This document shows, one piece after another, positions 1 through 5,581 of a DNA stretch of 5,764 nt; position 1 is the stretch's first letter, and each line of letters begins with the position of its first letter. Source of the stretch: Nitrospinota bacterium (GTDB lineage Bacteria; Nitrospinota; Nitrospinia; UBA9942); NCBI GenBank assembly GCA_016234205.1, contig JACRGN010000046.1, positions 1-5,764 of the forward strand. Direction: 5' to 3'. The position numbers were made by a program, and so were the translations under genes. The notes under the pieces were generated by a model. The model had not been told where the DNA came from. It ran no database searches and was given only the letters and a program-made list of their open reading frames with translations.

Positions 1-3000
1 ATAACCTTTTTCTCTTCAAGAATACATTCAGGATTTGTCTGTAACATATTTAGTTGATGACTCGTCTCCTCCCAAATATCCCTTAATACCCTCATATCTT
101 CATCCAGAATAGTTCGGAGTTCGGAGTTCGGAGTTCGGAGATTTATTCTGATTTGTTTTTCTATCAGTGTAGTTCCAATAATCTGATAGGGGACATTCTG
201 CTTTTTAAGTTCTGCAATTATCTCCTTTTCATTTTCAGGGAGATACTCAATAACTAATCCCAATTCCTCAGAAAACAAAAGTTCTATTATTTCCGACTCC
301 CGACTCCTGACTCCCGACCCCTGGCTGAAATTTATTTCAATTCCGCAATTTCCTGAAAATGCCATTTCAAGTAATGTTGTTATAAGCCCGCCGTCACTCC
401 TGTCATGTCCTGACAGAATTAATTCTTTATCTATCAAATTCTGGATTGCATTAAATGTGTCTTTCAGTAATTGAGGATTATCTACATCAGGTGATTCATC
501 ACCTATCTGTTTATAGCATTGAGCAAGGGCTGAACCACCCAATCTGTTTTTTCCGTTTCCTAAATCAATATAGATTAATCTGCTCTTACCATGCATCTTT
601 AAATCAGGGGTGATAACTTTTGTAATATCAGGGCATGGGGCGTAGGCAGAGATAACAAGTGTTCCGGGAGATTTTACAAACTCTGTCTCACCCCCCCCAC
701 CTGCCCTTCCCCCACTGGTGGGGGAGGAAACCTGTGCCGCCATTGAAAGACTGTCTTTACCTCCATCCACAGCAATACCAAGCTCAAGCATCATATCCCT
801 CATTGCAATTGCTGCATCATAAAGCCTTGCACCTTCACCGGGGAGTTTTGCTGCCCACATCCAGTTACCTGAGCATCTTATATCCGGCAGTGCACTTATC
901 TTTGCCCACATAATATTTGTCAATGCCTCACCCACACTCATCCTCGCCATTGCAGATGGATTGATAAGCCCCTTGATAGGCTGTTCACCGATTGAAATTG
1001 CTGAGCCTGTCAATCCAAAATGGCTCTGTGCTATGACTGCCACATCTGAGACAGTAAGCTGTAAGGGGCCTGCACACTGCTGTCTTGCTATCAGACCTGT
1101 TACAGACCTGTCCACCTTACTTGTGAGAAATCTCTTTGAGCCTACTGATACAAGCCTTAATACTCTATCAAGGGCATCCATGATAATGGTAGTCGCATCC
1201 TTTATGGGTGCGTTATTACGCAGGCTAAAGCCTGCGGCTACCTCTTCTAATTGAGATGGGAGCTTTAGAGGTTGTGTTTTTATTGGAATTTGCTCAAGGT
1301 TAAAGGTCTTCTGGGGCATATCACCTAAAACCTTTTCAAGATTAAGATTTACAGGTGTTGAGCCGTCATTCTCATCGTAAAGGACAATGTCCCCATCACC
1401 TGTTATCTCACCTATTATTGAAAAAGGAAGCTTTTCTCTTTCACATAACTTTCTGAACATATCAATATTATCTGAATATATGAGGACTGCATCCTGCTCC
1501 TGATATTCCGCACCCCATATTTCAAGGACTGACAATGTATTATCACCGACTATTATCTTTCTTATATTGATTTTTGCACCTGCTGGATAGACAATCTCCT
1601 TAACCACATTACAGTTTCCGCCTGCACCCTGGTCATGGATACTCGCTATCGGATTTTCATCGCCAAGCTCAACAGACCCCCTTATGACCCTGTTCAGCTT
1701 CTGCTCCATCTCAGCATCACCGCGCTGGACTGCATTAAAATCCAGTTCCTCTATGTTTTCCCCGTGAACCATACTTGATGCCGAGCCGCCGCCCATCCCT
1801 ATGCGGTATGCTGGTCCTCCAACCTTAACAACCACCATATCTTTTGCAGGTGTATCTTTTTCAATATGCCTGTCATCTATCTGCCCGACCCCGCCTGTAA
1901 ACATTATCGGTTTTATCCATTCCCTCCTCTCACCGTCAGGGAGTCTCAATCCGAATGACCTCGTGAAACCCTGTATTAAAGGCTCACCAAACTTATTCCC
2001 ATAATCTGATGCACCATTACTCGCCTCAATCTCTATCTGTATCGGTGATGCAAGATTTTTCGGATAGATGAAAGAGTCATCTTCCCACGGCAGTGGATAA
2101 TTCGGAATCTGGAGATTCCCCACACAGTAAGCGGCAGTCCCTGCAACAACAATACTCCCCTTTCCTGTTGCATGGACATCCCTGAGCCTACCCCCTGTCC
2201 CTGTCTCTGCCCCTGGAAATGGTGCAACACCTGATGGGAAGTTGTGGGTCTCGGCTGTAAAAATTATGTGATATGTAACTTCTCTAAGGCTGAAAGCTGA
2301 AGGCTGAAAGCTGCCTGCTGGGAATATAGTTTGAATTTTATATCCCCTGATGGCACTTGAATTATCTTTAAATGCAATGATACTGTTATTGGTGTTTCTC
2401 TTATACGGCTCTTTAACAATCTGCATGAGGTTTTCGGGAATCTCTTTTCCGTCAATTATGAGTCTCCCTCTAAAAAACCAGTGTCGGGAATGCTCGCTGT
2501 TGGACTGGCTTAAATCAAAACATTCTACATTTGTTGGATTTCTCTTCAGGTCATTAACAAAAAGATTGTGGTAATAATCTATGTCCCAATCATCAAGCCC
2601 AAGCCCCATTTTCTGATTAACCTTTGCGAGGGCTGATTTACCTTCCTCTAAAAGTGGAACGGTATATACAGGCTCAGGCTTTATTCCAGGCTCAAAGGTC
2701 TTGAGAGGCTCTTGATATTGGCATTCCGTCATCCTGTCGTGAACAAGAGACAAGAAGGATTCAAGGGTTCGAGGGTTCAAGGATTTGAGTGATTGAGTTT
2801 TTTTATCTTGACCCCTTGACCCCTTGACCCCTTGACCTCCAATCAATTTGTATCTCCTTGACCTCTCAATCCTTTTAATCTTTGTAAGTCCGCAGGCATG
2901 ACAAATTGATACGGCATTGGTTGACCATGCAGTTGTGAAGTTCATACGGGGACCAACTTCAAAAATAAATCCCTCCCGCCCCCCTTTTTCAAAGGGGGGA

Positions 3001-3254
3001 GAGGGGGGATTTTGAGTTAAAAAACTCTTATTAGAAAAATTCTCCGGCTCAAAGGTTTCTGATAGAAGCCACCTTAAGATATTAATCTCTTTATCAGTAA
3101 GGGGTTCTGATACCTCTATATTGAAGCAAAACTCAGTCTCAATAGTATCAATATCAGGGCTTACCTTCTCTCTAAATATTTTAACAAGACTATCTTCTTT
3201 ATATGAAGAAAGGGCAGGCCTGCGATATAAATTTAAAATATTTTTTTGGCTCAC
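1..3254 (-). CDS. purL: Phosphoribosylformylglycinamidine synthase, large single-chain type, 3' end beyond the window
   Basis: This cytoplasmic enzyme of de novo purine synthesis converts FGAR, glutamine and ATP to FGAM. The frame is open for 1084 codons from a GTG start preceded by AAAGGAGG, and it runs off the left edge. Visible blocks are NSEHSRH (residues 252-258), FTAETHNFP (332-340), GTGGRLRD (352-359), SNGASDYGNKFGEP (412-425), a glycine-rich GMGGG (486-490), HDQGAGGN (540-547), VDGGKDSLSM (829-838) and SGHDRSDGGL (948-957). The last visible part, WEETSHQL to NPEC (1061-1077), corresponds to the end of the synthetase core, so the glutamine amidotransferase domain must lie outside the window. 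Wording such as NSEHSRHWFF and SGNWMWAAKLPGEG resembles animal PFAS more than E. coli PurL (recalled comparison). Seven repeat-derived segments are translated in frame at about residues 81-96, 139-169, 314-323, 673-679, 844-855, 979-988 and 1039-1048. Identity is very secure. Confidence 0.97.
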   Translation of the reverse strand, partial: MSQKNILNLYRRPALSSYKEDSLVKIFREKVSPDIDTIETEFCFNIEVSEPLTDKEINILRWLLSETFEPENFSNKSFLTQNPPSPPFEKGGREGFIFEVGPRMNFTTAWSTNAVSICHACGLTKIKRIERSRRYKLIGGQGVKGSRGQDKKTQSLKSLNPRTLESFLSLVHDRMTECQYQEPLKTFEPGIKPEPVYTVPLLEEGKSALAKVNQKMGLGLDDWDIDYYHNLFVNDLKRNPTNVECFDLSQSNSEHSRHWFFRGRLIIDGKEIPENLMQIVKEPYKRNTNNSIIAFKDNSSAIRGYKIQTIFPAGSFQPSAFSLREVTYHIIFTAETHNFPSGVAPFPGAETGTGGRLRDVHATGKGSIVVAGTAAYCVGNLQIPNYPLPWEDDSFIYPKNLASPIQIEIEASNGASDYGNKFGEPLIQGFTRSFGLRLPDGERREWIKPIMFTGGVGQIDDRHIEKDTPAKDMVVVKVGGPAYRIGMGGGSASSMVHGENIEELDFNAVQRGDAEMEQKLNRVIRGSVELGDENPIASIHDQGAGGNCNVVKEIVYPAGAKINIRKIIVGDNTLSVLEIWGAEYQEQDAVLIYSDNIDMFRKLCEREKLPFSIIGEITGDGDIVLYDENDGSTPVNLNLEKVLGDMPQKTFNLEQIPIKTQPLKLPSQLEEVAAGFSLRNNAPIKDATTIIMDALDRVLRLVSVGSKRFLTSKVDRSVTGLIARQQCAGPLQLTVSDVAVIAQSHFGLTGSAISIGEQPIKGLINPSAMARMSVGEALTNIMWAKISALPDIRCSGNWMWAAKLPGEGARLYDAAIAMRDMMLELGIAVDGGKDSLSMAAQVSSPTSGGRAGGGGETEFVKSPGTLVISAYAPCPDITKVITPDLKMHGKSRLIYIDLGNGKNRLGGSALAQCYKQIGDESPDVDNPQLLKDTFNAIQNLIDKELILSGHDRSDGGLITTLLEMAFSGNCGIEINFSQGSGVRSRESEIIELLFSEELGLVIEYLPENEKEIIAELKKQNVPYQIIGTTLIEKQIRINLRTPNSELRTILDEDMRVLRDIWEETSHQLNMLQTNPECILEEKKV
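111..140 (-). repeat. 7-bp tandem repeat (AGTTCGG x4) inside purL
   Basis: Four perfect head-to-tail copies of AGTTCGG occupy 111-138, with two more matching bases after them. On the coding strand they read as about residues 1039-1048 of PurL (LRTPNSELRT), just before the conserved WEETSHQL block. Because 7 is not a multiple of 3, the same DNA unit is read in all three frames, which gives a non-repeating peptide. The segment lies where PurL homologues vary, so it looks like a tolerated insert or a local expansion. The array is directly visible; its origin is inferred. Confidence 0.9.
293..324 (-). repeat. 7-bp tandem repeat (CCGACTC-type x4) inside purL
   Basis: The units are CCGACTC (293-299), CCGACTC (300-306), CTGACTC (307-313) and CCGACCC (314-320), followed by CTGG. 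They encode about residues 979-988 of PurL (GSGVRSRESE), between the conserved block ending GNCGIEI and LFSEELG. By recalled comparison with human PFAS this interval is about six residues longer here. The unit length matches the AGTTCGG array at 111-140 but the sequence differs, so it belongs to a separate repeat family or arose independently. Confidence 0.85.
691..727 (-). repeat. C/G-rich palindromic element inside purL
   Basis: A perfect 8-bp inverted repeat, TCCCCCAC (708-715) and GTGGGGGA (718-725), with a 2-base loop, sits beside a run of eight C at 691-698. On the coding strand this gives PurL residues of about 844-855 (SPTSGGRAGGGG), lying between VDGGKDSLSM and the conserved SPGTLVISAYA block. 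The interval is about 13 residues longer than in human PFAS as recalled. The low-complexity glycine-rich peptide is unlike the rest of the enzyme and was probably imposed by the DNA element. Confidence 0.8.
1216..1241 (-). repeat. Palindromic repeat (CGCAGGCT-AA-AGCCTGCG) inside purL
   Basis: A perfect 18-bp palindrome with 8-bp arms and a 2-base loop occupies 1219-1236 and is followed by GCTAC. It encodes about residues 673-679 of PurL (AAGFSLR), within EVAAGFSLRNN. The interval between the TQPLKLP block and the conserved ALDRVLRL helix is about 20 residues longer than in human PFAS (recalled), so the inserted DNA probably extends beyond the palindrome. This motif is familiar as a dispersed intergenic palindrome in bacterial genomes; a copy inside a coding region is less usual. 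Confidence 0.85.
2286..2313 (-). repeat. 14-bp perfect tandem duplication inside purL
   Basis: Two perfect adjoining copies of AAGGCTGAAAGCTG lie at 2286-2299 and 2300-2313. They read as about residues 314-323 of PurL (GSFQPSAFSL), directly before the strand leading to FTAETHNFP. The host loop is a variable linker in PFAS proteins. By recalled comparison the total length there is about normal, so this may have replaced or expanded existing linker sequence rather than simply being added. Confidence 0.85.
2757..2840 (-). repeat. Inverted pair of 8-bp tandem arrays forming a large hairpin, inside purL
   Basis: Three 8-bp units, TTCAAGGG, TTCGAGGG and TTCAAGGA (2760-2783), are followed by a short spacer and four units of TTGACCCC type (2808-2839, the last ending CTC). 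The second array is close to the reverse complement of the first, so the DNA or RNA could fold into a stem of about 22 bp with few mismatches. On the coding strand it yields residues of about 139-169 of PurL, beginning GGQGVKGSRGQ. The interval between RRYKL and HDRMTE is about 16 residues longer than in human PFAS as recalled. No stop codon arises in the purL frame. Confidence 0.85.
2967..3012 (-). repeat. Long imperfect palindrome (NPPSPPFEKGG-type repeat) inside purL
   Basis: The arms AAATCCCTCCCGCCCCCCTTT and the complement of AAAGGGGGGAGAGGGGGGATTT pair along about 21 bp, with one indel and a few mismatches, around a 3-base loop. It is translated as PurL residues of about 81-96, QNPPSPPFEKGGREGF, in the N-terminal domain just before EVGPRMNF. 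The interval is about ten residues longer than in human PFAS (recalled). The peptide NPPSPPFEKGG is typical of spurious translations of a dispersed intergenic palindrome; here it is part of a genuine enzyme. Confidence 0.88.
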
Positions 3255-3257
3255 AAT

Positions 3258-3265
3258 CCTCCTTT
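3258..3265 (-). promoter_or_regulatory. Ribosome binding site of purL
   Basis: AAAGGAGG on the minus strand lies three bases before GTG at 3254-3252. It fixes this GTG as the start, since the next in-frame methionine is residue 104, after the conserved N-terminal domain has begun. The spacing is rather short, but the Shine-Dalgarno match is strong. Confidence 0.8.
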
Positions 3266-3278
3266 AATATCTTAAGTC

Positions 3279-3308
3279 ATTTTAACAGATGAGATTTTCA
3301 ATTGACAA
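3279..3308 (-). promoter_or_regulatory. Probable sigma70-type promoter for purL
   Basis: On the minus strand, TTGTCA (3308-3303) and TAAAAT (3284-3279) are separated by 18 bases. Each matches its consensus at five of six positions, and TGT directly before the -10 box gives an extended -10. Transcription would start near 3272, leaving a leader of about 18 bases. The -35 box overlaps that of the opposite promoter. Predicted by eye only. Confidence 0.55.
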
Positions 3309-3330
3309 TTTTTTTTCTCAATGGTAGATT
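3302..3330 (+). promoter_or_regulatory. Probable sigma70-type promoter for the cytochrome gene
   Basis: A perfect TTGACA (3302-3307) is followed after 17 bases by TAGATT (3325-3330), a four-of-six -10 match preceded by TGG, which gives an extended -10. Transcription would start near 3337, about 20 bases before the ATG at 3358. This supports a real gene beginning at 3358 rather than at 3458. Predicted by eye only. Confidence 0.5.
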
Positions 3331-3346
3331 TCATTCATATATTTAT

Positions 3347-3351
3347 GGAGG
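3347..3351 (+). promoter_or_regulatory. Ribosome binding site for the cytochrome signal-peptide start
   Basis: GGAGG lies six bases before the ATG at 3358-3360, which is ideal spacing. No comparable site precedes the later ATG at 3458, so this is the natural translation start of the locus. Confidence 0.75.
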
Positions 3352-3357
3352 ATAACA

Positions 3358-3444
3358 ATGAAAAATATTCTAATTGCCCTTATTGCCTCTGTTTTAATTT
3401 TATTTAGTATTACTTCAATACCTGACAGAGACATCGTCATATAA
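3358..3444 (+). pseudogene. Signal peptide of the diheme cytochrome, cut off by a frameshift
   Basis: From the ATG at 3358 a 28-codon frame encodes a lysine at residue 2, then a hydrophobic run (ILIALIASVLILFSITS), then IPDRDIVI and a TAA stop. This has the shape of a Sec signal peptide for a c-type cytochrome, whose heme is attached outside the cytoplasm. The cytochrome domain follows in the next frame over. That frame is open back to 3398, so the two frames overlap from 3398 to 3441. Dropping one A at 3417-3418 would give SITSYLTETSSYKFKHT followed by the domain, making a protein of about 256 residues. It could instead be a separate leader peptide, but the missing start signal at 3458 argues against that. 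The cause may be a true mutation or a sequencing or assembly error. Confidence 0.75.
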
Positions 3445-3457
3445 GTTTAAGCATACA

Positions 3458-4129
3458 ATGCATCATGTCTTAGATGATTATACCAATGCACGAATCAGCT
3501 ACTCTTTAAAGAAATATGATATTTCTGATATATTTTTCAAGCATATATTAGGATATCTCAAAGAAGTCCCCGGTTTTATACCCGATTATAATATGGACGG
3601 AGCGAAGCTGGATAAGGAGGCTATTAATAAAAAATTAAATGAGCTCAAACAAAAGATGTCAGACCTCAGAAATGCAGTCCAGAAGAGGGAATTAAAGGAA
3701 ATAAATAAACAGTCAGATGAAATATTCCATATGTGTGTCGGATGCCACGAAGGGACAAAAAAGAAATATCTTTTTAGAGAGCCTAACGAAAGCGGAGAAA
3801 CTATCTTTCAGGAATATATGCATAAAATATCTGAAGATTTTAAAACTGCAAGGATATACGCAGAAAGCAAGGAATTTAATGAGACAGAAGAGTATCTCAA
3901 ATTGATTAATTTTTACCTTAGCTTGCTTGAAGATATTTTCCCCGATAAAGGACCTTCGGGTATTATTTTAGACAGGGATGGTTTTGTCCGCCGCATAAAA
4001 GGTTTTGAGAAGCTCAATGAAGATGCACAGAAAAATATTAAAGAGAAAAAGATGTTTGATTCAGATTCTTTCAAAAAATCACTAAATGAACTTTGTGTAG
4101 CCTGTCATGAGCCTGAGCGTATAAAGTAG
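3458..4129 (+). CDS. Diheme cytochrome c with two tandem helical-bundle domains (N-terminus frameshifted off)
   Basis: This probable periplasmic electron-transfer protein has two covalent heme motifs, CVGCH (residues 93-97) and CVACH (213-217). It consists of two copies of one unit. MHHVLDD...ARISYS...YLKEVPGFIPD in the first half matches MHKISED...ARIYAE...YLSLLEDIFPD in the second. M1/M121 and C93/C213 are both exactly 120 residues apart. Each unit is mostly helical and charged, with CXXCH close to its C-terminal end, as in cytochrome c'-like four-helix bundles; that fold is inferred. The ATG at 3458 has no ribosome binding site, and weak similarity to the second unit continues upstream of it (F four residues before M in both). 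The true start is therefore probably the signal peptide at 3358, in another frame. I do not recognise a named family, and the redox partners are unknown. Confidence 0.85.
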   Translation: MHHVLDDYTNARISYSLKKYDISDIFFKHILGYLKEVPGFIPDYNMDGAKLDKEAINKKLNELKQKMSDLRNAVQKRELKEINKQSDEIFHMCVGCHEGTKKKYLFREPNESGETIFQEYMHKISEDFKTARIYAESKEFNETEEYLKLINFYLSLLEDIFPDKGPSGIILDRDGFVRRIKGFEKLNEDAQKNIKEKKMFDSDSFKKSLNELCVACHEPERIK

Positions 4130-4176
4130 CTGTCGGCATAAATATAGGATTTCACATCTCTTGGTTTAAATAAAAG

Positions 4177-4246
4177 TTTACCCTGTTAGATATTTACTGT
4201 TGAATGGGAATAATTACATTGAATATCTATTATCTAACAGGGTTTA
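4177..4246 (+). repeat. Short MITE-like inverted-repeat element
   Basis: The 12-bp perfect terminal inverted repeats CCCTGTTAGATA (4181-4192) and TATCTAACAGGG (4231-4242) bound a 62-bp AT-rich stretch. TTTA directly abuts both ends (4177-4180 and 4243-4246), like a 4-bp target duplication. It lies between the cytochrome gene and ald. It could be a non-autonomous mobile element. Alternatives are a weak hairpin terminator for the cytochrome gene (there is no proper T tract) or a widely spaced operator for ald. The repeats are certain; the mobile-element reading is inference. Confidence 0.45.
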
Positions 4247-4288
4247 TCAGCAATAACTCGCCTCAGATTTTATCCGTCCAAAATATTT

Positions 4289-5410
4289 ATGAAAATAGGA
4301 ATACCAAAAGAAATAAAAAAAGATGAATACAGGGTAGGCATTGTCCCATCGGGCGTCAGGTCACTTGTATTGGCAGGGCATAAGGTCATTATAGAGGATG
4401 GTGCTGGATTAGGTAGTGGCATATCAAATTCAGAATATGAGTTTGAGGGTGCCGAGATAGCCCCCTCTGCAAAAGATGTATATCTCAGGGCTGACATGAT
4501 TATGAAGGTGAAAGAACCGCTGCCTTCCGAGTATGACATGCTAAGAGAAGGACAGATACTTTATACATATCTCCATCTTGCACCTGCCCCTGATTTGACA
4601 AAGGCACTCCTTAAAAGAAAGATTATAGCCATAGCATACGAAACGGTTCAATTAGATGACAGTTCCCTGCCTCTTTTAATCCCAATGAGTGAGATTGCAG
4701 GAAGGATGTCTATACAGGAGGGGGCAAAATATCTTGAGAGGGAAAAAGGCGGGAGAGGCATACTCCTCGGAGGTGTCCCCGGAGTTGCTCCGGGAAAAGT
4801 AACTATCATTGGCGGTGGCATAGTGGGAACAAATGCAGCAAAGATGGCAATCGGAACAGGGGCAACTGTGACCATACTGGATGCAAGTCTTTACAGACTC
4901 CGTTATCTTGACGATATCTTTGGTGGAAGAATAAGGACACTGATGTCAGATAGCCATAATATCATGGAATCTGTAAAAGAGGCTGATTTAGTTATAGGTG
5001 CGGTTTTAATACCCGGTGCAAGGGCACCCTTTCTTGTTACAAGAGGAATGCTTTCAGAGATGAAAGAGGGCTCAGTTATTGTGGATGTATCAATTGACCA
5101 GGGCGGATGTGTTGAGACATCAAAACCAACATCTCATAGCACCCCGACATTTATTGTTGATGGTGTTATTCATTACTGTGTAACAAATATGCCCGGGGCT
5201 GTTCCGAGGACATCCACCTTTGCCCTTACAAGTGCCACATTCCCCTACGCCCTTCAAATAGTCAATCTTGGAATTAAAGATGCCTTCACAAAAAATAAGG
5301 CACTCTTAAAGGGTCTAAATCTGGCGAATGGTAAAGTAACACACAGGGCAGTGGCTGAAGCTCTTGGATATGAGTATTCTCCACCTGAGAAGATTTTGGG
5401 GGGAATGTAA
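4289..5410 (+). CDS. ald: Alanine dehydrogenase
   Basis: This NAD-dependent cytoplasmic enzyme reversibly converts L-alanine to pyruvate and ammonium, linking amino-acid nitrogen to central carbon. At 373 residues it has the usual family length. The N-terminal MKIGIPKEIKKDEYRVGIVP is characteristic. Residues corresponding to the Mycobacterium tuberculosis active site appear at the same numbers: R15, K75 (in VKEP), H96 (in YLHLAP) and D270 (in SIDQGG). The Rossmann fold shows as GGGIVG (175-180), with an acidic residue, D198, at the end of the second strand to bind the NAD ribose. The CVTNMPGAVPRTST segment (297-310) is another family hallmark. No frameshift or insert is seen. The start is fixed by homology, because no Shine-Dalgarno sequence precedes the ATG. 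No convincing promoter was found either. The gene is probably a single transcription unit ending at the hairpin after 5428. Confidence 0.97.
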   Translation: MKIGIPKEIKKDEYRVGIVPSGVRSLVLAGHKVIIEDGAGLGSGISNSEYEFEGAEIAPSAKDVYLRADMIMKVKEPLPSEYDMLREGQILYTYLHLAPAPDLTKALLKRKIIAIAYETVQLDDSSLPLLIPMSEIAGRMSIQEGAKYLEREKGGRGILLGGVPGVAPGKVTIIGGGIVGTNAAKMAIGTGATVTILDASLYRLRYLDDIFGGRIRTLMSDSHNIMESVKEADLVIGAVLIPGARAPFLVTRGMLSEMKEGSVIVDVSIDQGGCVETSKPTSHSTPTFIVDGVIHYCVTNMPGAVPRTSTFALTSATFPYALQIVNLGIKDAFTKNKALLKGLNLANGKVTHRAVAEALGYEYSPPEKILGGM

Positions 5411-5427
5411 GTTATCTGCCGGTTAAG

Positions 5428-5462
5428 GATTTGTGGTGTGCCTGCTTTTCCACAAGTTTTTT
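5428..5462 (+). terminator. Probable intrinsic terminator of ald
   Basis: TTGTGG (5431-5436) and CCACAA (5450-5455) form a 6-bp stem, extendable by wobble pairs, with a 13-base loop. Six T follow at 5457-5462. The stem is short and the loop large, so strength is uncertain, but the position 18 bases after the ald stop codon fits. Confidence 0.5.
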
Positions 5463-5581
5463 ATCTTTTACTTTTAAGGAAGACATATATCAGCATAATA
5501 TGTTAATACATGCAGTTATGAGTTTTCCGCATAACATAGAAATAGATATTATAAGTCGTGTTTTATCATGACCATTCTGCC

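Noticed and set aside
111..324. CRISPR-like array
   Set aside because: The units are 7 bp, directly adjacent and without spacers, so they are simple tandem repeats.
659..2574. Plus-strand open frames at 659-913, 961-1254, 1801-2004 and 2350-2574, and minus-strand ones at 2033-2230 and 2264-2455
   Set aside because: All lie inside the continuous purL frame on the minus strand, in other frames, and their translations show no family features.
3458..3460. ATG at 3458 as the true start of the cytochrome
   Set aside because: There is no ribosome binding site, domain similarity continues upstream, and a signal peptide with promoter and Shine-Dalgarno lies 100 bases upstream in another frame. It is kept only as the boundary of the uninterrupted frame.
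3717..3905. 62-codon plus-strand frame inside the cytochrome gene
   Set aside because: It overlaps the heme-motif frame and encodes nothing recognisable; it is a shadow.
4200..4248. sigma70 promoter for ald within the mini-element
   Set aside because: TTGAAT boxes at 4200 and 4219 and a TATTAT at 4228 exist, but none pair with acceptable 16-18 base spacing and a good partner.
4270..4875. Minus-strand frames at 4270-4539 and 4648-4875
   Set aside because: They are antisense to the well-conserved ald coding sequence and have composition expected of shadows.
5515..5535. Hairpin GTTATG/CATAAC downstream of ald
   Set aside because: Six-base AT-rich arms with a 9-base loop and no T tract are expected by chance; not supported as an attachment site or terminator.
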